DNA of 64,000 nt from Bolinopsis microptera (Eukaryota; Ctenophora; Tentaculata; Lobata; Bolinopsidae), in assembly GCF_026151205.1 (NCBI RefSeq), contig NC_087078.1, positions 1,154,175-1,218,174 on the forward strand, read 5' to 3'. Both the position numbers and the translations under genes were made by a program. Under the pieces are notes generated by a model, which was not told the DNA's origin, made no database searches, and was given only the letters and a program-made list of their open reading frames with translations. Below are positions 9,800 through 22,300 of this stretch, one piece after another; position 1 is the stretch's first letter, and every line of letters starts with the position of its first letter.

Positions 9800-11752
9800 C
9801 TACAACAACTTGTTGAGTTCTATTCGTAAGAAATGACTCGATCCAGATGATGATTTTGGGATGAAAACCATATAGCTGCAGTTTTTGATAAGAAGTTGAT
9901 GATCTACTTTATCAAAAGCCTTGGCATAATCCAAGTATATAGCGTCCATGTCGTCACCATTTGATAACGCCTCGATGATGTCATCAAAATGATGAAGCAG
10001 CTGAGTGAGACAACTTTTCCCCGATCGGAAGCCATGCTGTTTGCTATTGAGAAGGTTGTTTTCTTCGAGGTGGGCCACCATCTGTTTTCGTAGAACTCGC
10101 TCATAGATCTTAATGACATGAGAAGTTAACGACACAGGTCTGTAGTTTCCCGCAATAGCACGACTGCCTTTCTTGTGAAGTGGAGCAATGTTTGATGTCT
10201 TGTAGAACTTCGGCACTGTGCCTGTAGACATAGAATGCTGCCAAATCATGTGTATAGGTTTGGAGAGTGCTTCCTTGCACTTCTTCAGAAGCAGGACTGG
10301 AAGATCATCAGGCCCAGCAGCGGCACCCGGCTTAATTTCATCAATAGCCTCCATTATATCAGCAACCGAGAATGCCAACATGTCATCAATGAATGGCTTC
10401 TGTAGGGATGGTGACTGAAATAATGCATCATTGATGTTGGTGGCTGAAGGGTCACTGAATACGCAGCTGAATTGACGCTGGAGGATGTTAGCAATCTCTT
10501 CAGGATTGGTGCAAGTTCTCTTGGCTTCATTGAAAAGCATTGGAATACTGCGTTTCTGCTTAGAGAACTTTTTAGCATAGCTGTAGAAATATTTTGGATT
10601 GCTGTGCACTTTATCTACCGCCTGTTGTTCACGGTAGTTAAGGTCGTGGTTTATAGCGTCTCGCATGTCAGCGTACACACTCGAAATCTGGTTTCTAAGT
10701 GACTCCAAGTGAGCTGTTGTAGCGACTGGATTTTGTTCAGCCAAATGCAACCGAAGTTTTAATTTGCGTTTCTTGCGAGACAAAGTATTAACCGGTGAAC
10801 CCCGCCTTTTGCTAGATGCCTTTTTCCTTGGGCACCCCATCTCACATATCTGAAGAAGGACAAGGTTCAACAGTTCAGGAAATTCTTCCGGATCACAAAG
10901 TTCCCATAGTTCACTCCAGTTAACAGAATCAAGGAGATGATTGATTTTGTCATAATCTGCTTTGTAGAAGTCCAGTGACCGAAACGAAGGAACACTGAAA
11001 TCTGGGGGTACTGAAGGATCTGACCGACATGGATTATGTGACAGAAAGATCTCAAGAAGCTTGTAGTCAGACAAAGGTGTATCAGTCACCGAAACGTGTG
11101 TCACAAGATTAGGAGCATTGGAGAGAAAAAGATCAAGGCAGTTGTTCAGCCTAGTAGGTTCCAGAACATACTGACTGAGGAAGTTGTCTGCCATGAAGTC
11201 GAAGAGAAGAACTGCCGACTGATTTGTAGCAGACGATGTACCAGACAGAATTACACCGGATTTCCAATCAATCATAGGGAAGTTGTAGTCTCCTAAGAGG
11301 CATGTCTCATATGATTCATGTCCAGATATATAATCAGCCATATACTCTAAACATGCTTTGAAACTGGCCATTGGGGCATCAGGAGGACGATAAAGGACAC
11401 ATATGATCATTTTTGCTGTTTCACATTTGCAAAGTAATGCTTGACAGATCTTATCATCAAATGTATGAGAGCTGGTGATGGAGAGGCTTTCGTGAGAATA
11501 AAGGAGGACCCCACCACCTACCCTAGTACTTCGATCACATCTAGAGATATTATAATGTTCAATATCTAACTGTGAATCGTGGATATAAGGTTTCAACCAT
11601 GTTTCAGTAAGGGCAATAAATGGAACAGAAATATGTTTAGATTTCTGCTCTACTTTATTCCGGATGTATGGGATTTTCCATCTGGTTGAGCTGCGAGCAC
11701 TAGGGTTAATGGATTGCACATTCAGCAAGAGTGCTGATGAAATCGAGCCCAT
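9800..11752 (-). CDS. LINE ORF2: APE-type endonuclease and reverse transcriptase (broken)
   Basis: A 650-residue minus-strand frame. Residues about 1-250 form an APE-type endonuclease: NVQSINP, ALTETWL (catalytic Glu), RVGGGV, LLGDYNFPMIDW (Asp/Asn pair), and SDYKLLEIFL where the family normally has SDH, so the catalytic His seems replaced by Tyr. A basic linker (KKASSKRRGS) precedes the RT: AAGPDDLP, YRPVSLTS (motif 2), KQHGFRSGKSC, and motif A YLDYAKAFDKVDH. Shortly after motif A the frame is lost, and motifs B and C continue at 9468-9791. The start overlaps the end of ORF1 by 31 nt in another frame, which suggests coupled translation as in other two-ORF LINEs. The product would nick DNA and reverse-transcribe the element RNA; this copy is dead. 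Confidence 0.85.
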   Translation of the reverse strand: MGSISSALLLNVQSINPSARSSTRWKIPYIRNKVEQKSKHISVPFIALTETWLKPYIHDSQLDIEHYNISRCDRSTRVGGGVLLYSHESLSITSSHTFDDKICQALLCKCETAKMIICVLYRPPDAPMASFKACLEYMADYISGHESYETCLLGDYNFPMIDWKSGVILSGTSSATNQSAVLLFDFMADNFLSQYVLEPTRLNNCLDLFLSNAPNLVTHVSVTDTPLSDYKLLEIFLSHNPCRSDPSVPPDFSVPSFRSLDFYKADYDKINHLLDSVNWSELWELCDPEEFPELLNLVLLQICEMGCPRKKASSKRRGSPVNTLSRKKRKLKLRLHLAEQNPVATTAHLESLRNQISSVYADMRDAINHDLNYREQQAVDKVHSNPKYFYSYAKKFSKQKRSIPMLFNEAKRTCTNPEEIANILQRQFSCVFSDPSATNINDALFQSPSLQKPFIDDMLAFSVADIMEAIDEIKPGAAAGPDDLPVLLLKKCKEALSKPIHMIWQHSMSTGTVPKFYKTSNIAPLHKKGSRAIAGNYRPVSLTSHVIKIYERVLRKQMVAHLEENNLLNSKQHGFRSGKSCLTQLLHHFDDIIEALSNGDDMDAIYLDYAKAFDKVDHQLLIKNCSYMVFIPKSSSGSSHFLRIELNKLL

Positions 11753-12378
11753 TGAGGAACTGGTGTTGGATTCAGATGCTGCAGGGCTGGAGGCAGATGT
11801 GGAAACGTTGGAGTGTGAGTCATCTGGCTTACAGTTGGAAACGGATGCGGGAACATTTGAGCATGAGGCGTCTGGTTTGCAGTTGGGAAGAAGCTGCTGA
11901 ATTTCGACTCTTGACCTGCTATTTGATTCTTCAGGGAAATTATTTCCGACTGAAAGTTTGCCTGCATCAATTTGAGTAGGTTCTGTATCTCTAAAAAAGA
12001 GGTTGAATGTTGAGAGTTGCCGGTCGTTTTTTCCGAAGGCTCGTTGGCAGCAGAAGTACTCTCAGTGCGCCTGTAAAATCCCCGATCTGGACGGCTCTCA
12101 CCACCTGGATGTTTGCCGTCCTTCTTCCGAGTATCTTTATCTTTGGAGGGTTTTACACGCTTAGTTCCCACCAGATGAACAAGAGCGCATTGTTCTTTAA
12201 AACACTGCTTGTGTTGAACCGAGTTTTTGCAGTGCTTTGGGTGGTAGAGCTGACACCCTGAACCTAAACTACAGCCCCCATTAGAATCAGTGCCGAAACG
12301 TGTAAACATTTTACAGCGCTTAGGATGAAGCTTGCTGCATGTGGTTTTACCCTGGTGGAGAGTCCGTCCACACTCCAT
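11722..12378 (-). CDS. LINE ORF1: CCCH zinc-finger RNA-binding protein
   Basis: A 218-residue minus-strand frame, rich in Cys/His at its start. Two CCCH-type fingers can be read: C-x13-C-x5-C-x3-H (in the segment ending CQLYH) and C-x8-C-x4-C-x3-H (ending CALVH). A basic, Ser-rich linker follows, then a possible coiled coil (FLEIQNLLKLMQ and FQSEIISLKNQIAG) and a Pro-rich tail. By analogy with other LINE ORF1 proteins it would coat the element RNA and self-associate. Upstream (12,380-12,600) another frame reads ICVDYTMGICPHG, the start of one more CCCH finger, so the true ORF1 probably begins near 12,590 and carries a frameshift near 12,378. ORF2 begins within its last codons. Confidence 0.7.
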   Translation of the reverse strand: MECGRTLHQGKTTCSKLHPKRCKMFTRFGTDSNGGCSLGSGCQLYHPKHCKNSVQHKQCFKEQCALVHLVGTKRVKPSKDKDTRKKDGKHPGGESRPDRGFYRRTESTSAANEPSEKTTGNSQHSTSFLEIQNLLKLMQANFQSEIISLKNQIAGQESKFSSFFPTANQTPHAQMFPHPFPTVSQMTHTPTFPHLPPALQHLNPTPVPQWARFHQHSC

Positions 12379-12639
12379 TTATTCCGTGAGGGCATATCCC
12401 CATTGTGTAGTCAACACAGATTGTATCATCATCACTCGAATTGATAGCCGTTGGTTGTTGCTGCTGCCGGTGAACTACATCCAGTTTCTTAGATAGTTCA
12501 TCTGCGTCGATATCCGGCTGTTTATTTTCATTGGGAGTTGCCGTCTGTGAAGGATGGGTTGAAACCGCTACACTAACAGTTGAAGGATTTTGCTAGTACT
12601 TAAGTTAAGTTTTTCAAAATTGTCCCATATCCAAAAGAA

Positions 12640-12698
12640 GATTTGGCATCCTCTCAATTCGCATGGCAGGGTTAGCGGTGCCGTTCGTTACGCCACTG
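12640..12698 (-). mobile_element. hAT-like terminal fragment
   Basis: On the minus strand the segment starts CAGTGGCGTAACGAA, the form of end seen in many hAT-type and related non-autonomous elements. The same 15-mer starts a second fragment at 40,090. No partner end or 8 bp target duplication was found. Confidence 0.4.
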
Positions 12699-12841
12699 GA
12701 CCTCGTTAATCGTAATTCCTCAAGAATTCCATCTTTTTAAATCGTTGTTATGGGTGAGTGGGGTCAGCTTAATGTTATTGACATTGCCACGGTTTTTGAA
12801 GATTCCGTATATCACTATACCAGGACAACTCGCTGACTTAC

Positions 12842-12945
12842 AATTGTTATGTTTTGATCCTTTAAATTAAAGTTTTAAGTTTAGTTCAAGTTTGAAGTTA
12901 CTTCAATAATTGTTATGTTTTGATTCTTTAAATTAAAGTTGTTAT
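12842..12945 (+). repeat. two-unit direct repeat of about 65 bp
   Basis: The sequence AATTGTTATGTTTTGAT followed by CTTTAAATTAAAGTT occurs twice about 66 bp apart. The unit contains the palindrome CTTTAAATTAAAG. It lies upstream of the first exon of the Ig gene, so it may be in its promoter region, but nothing more can be said. Confidence 0.6.
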
Positions 12946-13336
12946 GCAGTTTAGTTACTTTAATTGGATTTGATACATACATTCTTACTTTTCTTAAGCA
13001 TAATTCTCATTACCAACTGTCCGAGTTTCAAAATAGAAATGTCTTACTCTATTATTAAGATTGATGACTGATGACCGTTTGATTATAATAATGTATCAGT
13101 GTGTGTATTCATAAACTTTCAACCTTTTACAAGGTATTTGGTTATTTTCAAGGTATTTGGTTGTTAGTGAGATTTCCAATACACCAAATCTCCCAATATA
13201 CTGACTTCTTACAGTTAGTAGTTACATTATGAGTTTTTTTCAGTCATATCAGATATTATGTAACGTTAAAGTGATCAGTTAATTCGACAAATTGGAAAAA
13301 CGGTATTCTAATGTAGCGGCAATTATTGCTGATCCA

Positions 13337-13388
13337 ATGAAGATGAGGATACTCATTCTTACAGCTTTGTTGTGTTCAACCCTCCAGG
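13337..13388 (+). CDS. exon 1: signal peptide
   Basis: Begins at ATG and reads [17 protein letters not shown], ending in phase 1 before GTAAAT. The hydrophobic core and the continuation GYLQRVQGE in exon 2 make a typical secretory signal. I chose this ATG because it is followed at once by the hydrophobic core; another Met lies two codons downstream. Confidence 0.75.
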
Positions 13389-16300
13389 GTAAATGTTTAA
13401 TTACACAACTTTATTATCAAAATTAATTAATTCCTACCTGTATAAAATATTAAAAAAGCAGGTTATGATAAAACATATAATAGTTGATAATTGATAAAAC
13501 ACAATGATTGATAAAACACAATGATTTGTCATGTTAATTATTGCAGGTTATTTACAGCGAGTACAGGGTGAGATTACACCTGTTTCTGTATCTTTGTCAA
13601 ATCAGGCTAACGCAGATAATGCCATAGACAGGGAAATATCCACTGAAGCTGTTGTTTCGGGATCTGACACCTGGTTTAAAGCTACGTTAGATACGAAATA
13701 CTGTATCGAAGAAGTGCGGCATTATTACTGGCAATCTCTGTATTATCCATATAACAAGCACATATGCTCGAGAGACACGTGTACCTGTGTAAGTGGTTCT
13801 TTCTGTGCTTACTGGCCCGTGACAGTGTACCCTGAGGATGGCATAGTCCCTGACAGCACCCCTTCCGATTGCAAAATTGGAGACACCGTTTTTATAGATG
13901 GGCATTCTATCAGCTATATTGACGTAAATGAAATAGTTATCATTGGAAGAATTATTGATCCAGGTGAGATTTTATATCGTGTTCATAGGCTAAGATTTAA
14001 GAATTGTTTCACTGGAAACTGTAAATAATAAATAATTTTCTCTGGAGAGTCCCATCATGGAGCTTTATACTTTGTGTGCTCTAAGGTAATATTTGTATAC
14101 CTTGTGTGCTGTATAAAGGTAATTCCTTGTGTGCTGTATAAAGGTAATTCCTTGTGTGCTCTATAAAGGTAATACCTTGTGTGCTCTATAAAGGTGATAC
14201 CTTGTGTGCTCTATAAAGGTAATACCTTGTGTGCTCTATAAAGGTAATACCTTGTGTGCTCTATAAAGGTAATACCTTGTGTGCTCTATAAAGGTAATAC
14301 CTTGTGTGCTCTATAAAGGTAATACCTTGTGTGCTCTATAAAGGTAATACCTTGTGTGCTCTATAAAGGTAATACCTTGTGTGCTCTATAAAGGTAATAC
14401 CTTGTGTGCTCTATAAAGGTAATACCTTGTGTGCTCTATAAAGGTAATTCCTTGTGTGCTCTATAAAGGTAATACCTTGTGTGCTCTATAAAGGTAATAC
14501 CTTGTGTGCTCTATAAAGGTAATACCTTGTGTGCTCTATAAAGGTAATACCTTGTGTGCTCTATAAAGGTAATTCCTTGTGTGCTCTATAAAGGTAATAC
14601 CTTGTGTGCTCTATAAAGGTAATACCTTGTGTGCTCTATAAAGGTAATACCTTGTGTGCTCTATAAAGGTAATACCTTGTGTGCTCTATAAAGGTAATAC
14701 CTTGTGTGCTCTATAAAGGTAATACCTTGTGTGCTCTATAAAGGTAATACCTTGTGTGCTCTATAAAGGTAATACCTTGTGTGCTCTATAAAGGTAATAC
14801 CTTGTGTGCTCTATAAAGGTAATACCTTGTGTGCTGTATAAAGGTAATTCCTTGTGTGCTCTATAAAGGTAATACCTTGTGTGCTCTATAAAGGTAATAC
14901 CTTGTGTGCTCTATAAAGGTAATACCTTGTGTGCTCTATAAAGGTAATACCTTGTGTGCTCTATAAAAGTAATACCTTGTGTGCTCTATAAAGGTAATAC
15001 CTTGTGTGCTCTATAAAGGTAATACCTTGTGTGCTCTATAAAGGTAATACCTTGTGTGCTCTATAAAGGTAATACCTTGTGTGCTCTATAAAGGTAATAC
15101 CTTGTGTGCTCTATAAAGGTAATACCTTGTGTGCTCTATAAAGGTAATACCTTGTGTGCTCTATAAAGGTAATACCTTGTGTGCTCTATAAAGGTAATAC
15201 CTTGTGTGCTCTATAAAGGTAATACCTTGTGTGACGAACTCGTTCACACGCACCAAAAGGAATCTAGCTTTTTCTTTTTGTCTTTACTGGGTCCAGCGAC
15301 AGACAATTGGTGAGCTGAGCAGGGACCAATATTTGTGATATAAGAAGTATCTCCAGTATCTCCTTCATACTCCTCGTATTTGTAGCTGGATGTTATTGTA
15401 TTTGCAGATGGCTACTAGGAAACATTCTGGCCTGATAATATAAGTCCCCTATGGCACCCACTAGCACAAAATTAGACTTGCTTTTTAGCAAGTCCACTCT
15501 TTTTAAATAGTTTTTAACACAAATATATGTATGCCCCTTCAGGGAAAGTGGAACTGGATTCATTTGTTTATTTGTGCTAATAAAGATAAAAAGAGACCCC
15601 TTACAGTCTTTATAAACTATAAGAAAAATAATGTTATTTAGTTAATTAATAATTAAATTCAGTTGTTGACGGAGGCTGGAGCTCGTTCTCATCTTGGTCG
15701 TCCTGCACAACATCTTGTGGAACAGGAACGCAAACAAGAAGTAGAACTTGTACTAATCCATCTCCAGGTTATGGAGGAAGCAGTTGTTCTGGATCATCTG
15801 CTGAGAGCCAAAACTGCAACACTCACAATTGTCCAGGTATAGAAGACGAAAAAACCCAATTCTAAGTTTGAAAAGTGGTTTTCGCTGCCCATTTTTGTCA
15901 ATCGTTAAATGGCTACTGAAAACTATAAGAAAGATAATCTTATTTAGTCAATTAAGAATATTATTCAGTAAATGGAATTGTTGTTGTTCTGGAACATCTT
16001 CTCAGAGTTAGATTTGTAACATTGTCTAGGCTAACCTGTGAATGATCAATGATACATTCATTTGAAAAGTTTAAATGCAAAAACAAACAGAAAAACTATG
16101 ATTATGTTATACATATAGAACGTACAAAATAAAATTATATGGAAGAAATGAAAATTTGATTTATTAATTCAGTCGTGACTGCTGTCAATAAAGAGCAGCT
16201 AGCTGGTACAAAGGCTTTAATTTCCTGCGCAGTAACTGGTCTGAGGAGGAAGCTAGATGGTGTGAAATGGACCACCTCTAACAACTTAGCTATCGTCTCT

Positions 16301-19300
16301 GGCCAGGATGGCTATACCTTTGATGAAGGTGGCTTTGATGGCGGTTCTCAAACTACAGTATTGACTATTCCTGATGCTCAAAACATGCTTGATTCAACTT
16401 ACAACTGTGTAATCACATTCGCTGAACAAGATCAAGAAGATATGACCCTGGTCGTCAATTTGAAAACATTTAGTAAGTTAGCCATATTAGTAGCACAAAC
16501 TTAATAAATAGCATTAGTTAGGAGTTTGATCAGTAGTAAATACTCATGGAGAACACTGTTTTTGTTAGAATAACTTAAAATTCAGTTTTAATTTCAATGT
16601 TTCTTCTTATAACACAAAACAATCTTAGCGGTCAGTTCGGAGGCCAAGTTGGTGACAACTGCTGTAGATCAGACGCTGACCTGTACTATCGGAGACCTAG
16701 ACGTAGGTGGAACCCCTGTTAATGTGATTTGGGAGGATCCAGCTGATAGGACAGTTTTTGTAACAGATACAACCAACTACGTTGTCAGCCAAGGAACTGT
16801 TAATAGTGCTGGTATCCAGTTGGCAGAACTAACCATCAAGGCTGCCAAGCTACCTGAATTTGTTGATCAGCCAACCTTCACGTACAAGTGCTCGGTTTCT
16901 TCATCACAGTACACAGAATCACCTGCATCTACAGCTGTAGATGTTGTAGCAAAAATTCTGAAAATGGGTAAATTCAAAATAAATGTGTTTCAAGAAGTTT
17001 GAAAACAATTTATGTAAATGGAATCGATTGTTTTGTTGTTAACGCATTTAAAACTGGTATATTAATTACTTTGTGCACAATCCTGGTTTATGATCATAAT
17101 AATTAACATTATTATTGAGCGGGAACCATTTAAGTGACGCATTAGCGAGTCAAGCTATTCTAACTAAATATTAATTTCAGAGGTAAATGCTGTGAACAAA
17201 GAACAGCTAACAGGCACGATTGCAAGGATATCGTGTACTGTTACGGGTTTGACAGAGGAGCTTGGTGTCACAAAATGGACCACTTCTGAGGATGTTGATG
17301 TGACGAGTCTAGAAGGCTACACCGTTGTTCCGGGATCGTTGGAAGTAGATACTCAAACTACCACTCTGACTATTCCTGCTGATAAAAACAACAATGATGC
17401 AACTTACTGGTGTGTTATCACTTCCACTGGACATGGTTTATCAGATCAGAAAACTGAAGTCAGTTCCAAAGTATTTAGTAAGTATTGTAACTTAAAGTTG
17501 TATGTAATGTATATCCTGAAGGTAACGTTTTATTAATATTTAAACTTGTAAAAGTGTCTAGTCCTTGATTGGTGTAAATGTGTGTTTGTACAAATAATTA
17601 TATATGTATGATAAAGATAATATCCTCTAACATGAACCAAACAATTCAGCTGTCACCTCAACACCCAAGTCTATAACGACCGCTGTAGATCAGACGCTGA
17701 CTTGCAATATCGGAGAACAAGACAATAGTGGATCCCCTGCTACTGTAACTTGGAAGGATAGTGCTGGACAAGAAGTTGTAAGAACGGATACCACCAACTA
17801 TGGTTGGAACCAAGGGACGGTAGATAGCAGCGGAAATCAGGCAGCAGAACTGACTATCAAAACTGCAAAGCTGGATGGTTTTAGTAGTCCATCATCAGTC
17901 ACCTACAAGTGCTCAGTCAAATCTTCCCAATACACAGATTCTCCTGCATCTGACTACGTAGATGTTGTAGCTAACATTCTAAAATTGGGTGAGTTTAGAA
18001 TATGTCATACTGTTAATCAAGGAAGTTTAACGATTGTCGGACACTCAGTGGTAATTTATTCTAACTAAATATTAATTTCAGAGGTAAATGCTGTGAACAA
18101 AGAACAGCTAACAGGCACGATTGCAAGGATATCGTGTACTGTTACAGGTTTGACAGAGGAGCTTGGTGTCACAAAATGGACCACTTCTGAGGATGTTGAT
18201 GTGACGAGTCTAGAAGGCTACACCGTTGTTCCGGGATGGTTGGAAGTAGATACTCAAACTACATCTCTGACTATTCCTGCTGATAAGAACAACAATGATG
18301 CAACTTACTGGTGTGTCATCACTTCCACTGAACATGGTTTATCAGATCAGAAAACTGAAGTCAGTTCCAAAGTCTTTAGTAAGTATTGTAACTTAAATTT
18401 GTATGTAATGTATATCCTGAAGGTAACGTTTTATTAATATTTCAACTTGTAAAAGTGTAGTGCTTGAGTGGTGTAAATGTGTGGCTGTGTCGGCCTGTGT
18501 TCCGAGGCAATGATACTCCACTGGGTATAGTAAAAGAGTGTTCAAAGGATTAGCACAAGTACATGTAGTTAACAATATATCCTGAGAGATAACAAAGTTA
18601 AGGTAACAGTATATAAGCCGAAGGTCCTATAATATAAACTAAAGGTGTAATATATATAGGACTGGAAATATACAGCCTGACATTACTCTCCCCTTAAAAA
18701 AATCTACCTCCCTTCAAAGTGAATGCATAAAAACTTTATAAGATCCTATAAGTGCTCAATATTCATATGAAATAGATATATAATAAAGTCTCCCAGGATT
18801 AAATTCTCAAATATTGTCAAATAAATTAAAAATACAAATAACCCATGCGCATGGGAATTCAATAGTCAAAATAACTTATTTATAAAAATTGACTTAAAAT
18901 TAGCAAATTCGTAGAAAAATATAAATTTCAATGATAAATCTGTTTTATCTTTCCATTCAATAATAGAATTGTATCCTTTCAATAACATATTCAAGTTTAT
19001 AAATTTATAAATTGTGTGACCTATAACTGGTTGATTAGTCTAGTTGGGGGCCTGACTACCCTCCCTGATCTGGTGGTTGTAGTTGTTGAGGGTTCTGTAG
19101 GTGGGGATGATGGTGCCGGCTGTGGAGCTGATGGGGCAAATACTGCACTCGTTGGCATGTTGAAAACATTGTTCGCAAATTGTTGCCGATCTATCAGTGG
19201 TAAGTTATGCTGAGGGAGACTGTTATCAACATAAACTTTTCCTGCTGGTTCCTGAGGGTTTTGTACCGGAACTGAGCTACCCATAACCATAGAGGCATCT

Positions 19301-22300
19301 TGCTTCTTGCCTGCAGGCTGAATCTGGTCGTGATGAACTACCTTGGATTTGCCGGAAACGAAGTTTACAATTCCCCAGCACGATTTTCCAATCTTCTTGG
19401 AGATCTGGAAAATTTCATCCCATATTGGATTCATCTTGGGATATTCACCATGGTTTCTTTTTAGAAGCACCCAGTCCCCGACCTGGTATTCGTTGACGTT
19501 AGTAGTCTTGTTAGCCTGTTTCTGATAGCTTAGTCGAGACTCCTGCTTGTTGAGAGGGATGTTTTGCCTAACCAACCGTGTGTCTTGAGCTTCTTTTTGA
19601 TTGACACCCAACCTATTGTCGATTGGCAAGTTTGCTGACACTCCGTAAGCAGCCTCGAAAGGAGAGAATTTTGAAGATTTGTTTTGAGTGTTATTAAACA
19701 TCAATATAGCTTCTGGCAGGAGCTCATCCCATTGAGTAATAGGGATGCCTCTAGATAGACACATAGATCGCAAAATTGTTTTGAGGGACCCAATAGCTCT
19801 TTCTGCACTGCCATTACCCGCTGGATGATATGCAGAAGATCGGAGCTTTTTGATTGCAAATTCTTCACATAGTTGTCTAACTTTGGTGCCATCGACATTA
19901 CTTCCCTGATCTGATTGGAGTAATTTAGGAAGCCCATAGTAGCTGAACCATCTGCACCATAATGCGTCCACGACTGTCTCAGCCCGTGCATTGGGTAAAG
20001 CTATTGCTGTCATCAGCTTGGTAAATATATCTGTCACCAAAAGAAAGCTTCCGTTGCCTCTCCTGGACACAGGCATGGATGCTAGATCCATAGAAATCAT
20101 CTCGAAGATCTTCTCAACCTCTCTATGATCCTGCACTGGTGCTTTAGGCTTAGGTCCATGTTTGCACTGTGTACATGTTCTACAGTTAGAAACAAAGGAC
20201 TCCACTTGTTTTCTCATACCCCTCCAATAGAACCTTTCAGATAGCATCAGGCAGGTATTATCGATTCCTGGGTGGCCTTGTCCGTGTTACTCTTGGATGA
20301 TCTTTTGGGCAATCCCCTGAGGTACAATGACTCGGGAGCCTTTGCATAGTAGGTTATTAGAGACTTTCAGGTTCAAGAATTTCCTGAATAAGCCTTTATC
20401 CACAATCTTGTCCTGACGGAGTGTTTCTATTGCTTCAGCAATATCTTTGTCTCTCATCTGAGCCTCTCGGAGCAGATTCTCCCCTAACACAAACACTGAA
20501 GGGTCTTCTGATGGGGCATCACTCCCCATTATTCTGCTCAAGTAATCTGCATCCTGGTTGTCCGCTCCCTTCAGGTACTTGATGCAGTAATCAAGATTCT
20601 CCAACTCTAATATCCAACGGCCGATTTTCCCTCTGGGATCTTTCTGTCTATGAATGTTCCTCAGTGGCTCATGATCCGAATAGAACGTGATCTTTTCATA
20701 GCAAAAAGCTTTCCACTTTCTGCTAGCACTTATGATACCATAAAGTTCTCGCTCTGTAGCAGACCAGTTCTTTGTATTCTTCTGGTTAAGGGTCTCGGAG
20801 TGATAACCAATGGGTTTGAACGAACCATCCCCATCATACTGCCCAAGCACACTCCCCACTGCAATCTTAGAGGCATCTGTTCTTATCACAAATGGCTTCG
20901 ACCAATCTGGTATGAACAGCGAAAGAGCGGCATGAAAGGTGGTCTTTAACTTGTTAAATGCAGCTTGTTCTTGACTTGTCCAAACAAACGGGACCTTTTT
21001 GTTGTGGAACACAACAAGAAAATTGAGAATAATCTTGTGCGAGGGTAGGGACCCAGATGTCGTTTCTAACCCAAATAAACTTTAAGGAGGCTTCTCATCA
21101 GTAGCCGCACCTCCTTACTCGGTTTCTGAACTGGAATTCTATGGGCTTCCAGACGGCCAGACCGAGTATTACCACCCCATCCTTCTAGAGTTCATCACAA
21201 GTAGCACCCACCTTGAAGATCTTTGACACCCAGACACACCCCATTGGCGAACAAACTTTGGATATAATCTTACATGCTCCCGAAGGAATCCCTGGTTTAT
21301 GGTCTTTCTCATCGTCACCAGCACTTTCACTAGAGTCACCAGCCCTTTCACTGGAGTCATCAGCCCAATCACTGAAGTATACAGAAGTATAGTTGTGGAA
21401 CACAACAAGAAAATTGAGAATAATCTTGTGCGAGGGTAGGGACCCAGATGTCGTTTCTAACCCAAATAAACTTTAAGGAGGCTTCTCATCAGTAGCCGCA
21501 CCTCCTTACTCGGTTTCTGAACTGGAATTCTATGGGCTTCCAGACGGCCAGACCGAGTATTACCACCCCATCCTTCTAGAGTTCATCACAAGTAGCACCC
21601 ACCTTGAAGATCTTTGACACCCAGACACACCCCATTGGCGAACAAACTTTGGATATAATCTTACATGCTCCCGAAGGAATCCCTGGTTTATGGTCTTTCT
21701 CATCGTCACCAGCACTTTCACTAGAGTCACCAGCCCTTTCACTGGAGTCATCAGCCCAATCACTGAAGTATACAGAAGTATAGTTGTGGAACACAACAAG
21801 AAAATTGAGAATAATCTTGTGCGAGGGTAGGGACCCAGATGTCGTTTCTAACCCAAATAAACTTTAAGGATGCTTCTCATCAGTAGCCGCACCTCCTTAC
21901 TCGGTTTCTGAACTGGAATTCTATGGGCTTCCAGACGGCCAGACCGAGTATTACCACCCCATCCTTCTAGAGTTCATCACAAGTAGCACCCACCTTGAAG
22001 ATCTTTGACACCCAGACACACCCCATTGGCGAACAAACTTTGGATATAATCTTACATGCTCCCGAAGGAATCCCTGGTTTATGGTCTTTCTCATCGTCAC
22101 CAGCACTTTCACTAGAGTCACCAGCCCTTTCACTGGAGTCATCAGCCCAATCACTGAAGTATACAGAAGTATAGTTGTGGAACACAACAAGAAAATTGAG
22201 AATAATCTTGTGCGAGGGTAGGGACCCAGATGTCGTTTCTAACCCAAATAAACTTTAAGGAGGCTTCTCATCAGTAGCCGCACCTCCTTACTCGGTTTCT

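Larger units (their letters stand above)
7415..12600 (-). mobile_element. CR1/L2-like LINE, minus strand, split by an insertion
   Basis: Reading on the minus strand: a CCCH zinc-finger ORF1 (about 12,600-11,722), an endonuclease-RT ORF2 (11,752-9,800, continuing with a frameshift to 9,468), a foreign insertion (about 9,475-8,197), then the RT C-terminus (8,170-7,457) and a 3' tail containing a tandem ATCAAAGGT motif near 7,420-7,435. A 5 bp stem (GTCGA-AAC-TCGAC) sits just after the stop. The element is close to full length but broken by frameshifts. Confidence 0.8.

Noticed and set aside
10218-12261. Plus-strand frames across the minus-strand LINE
   Set aside because: They oppose clear endonuclease, RT and zinc-finger coding on the other strand.
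13687-13905. Antisense frame across exon 2
   Set aside because: It mirrors the exon 2 domain on the other strand; useful only because the same antisense pattern revealed the inverted exon 2 copy at 39.3 kb.
14100-15233. CRISPR-like array of 25 bp repeats
   Set aside because: Units are contiguous with no unique spacers and lie in an intron of a eukaryotic gene; it is a minisatellite.
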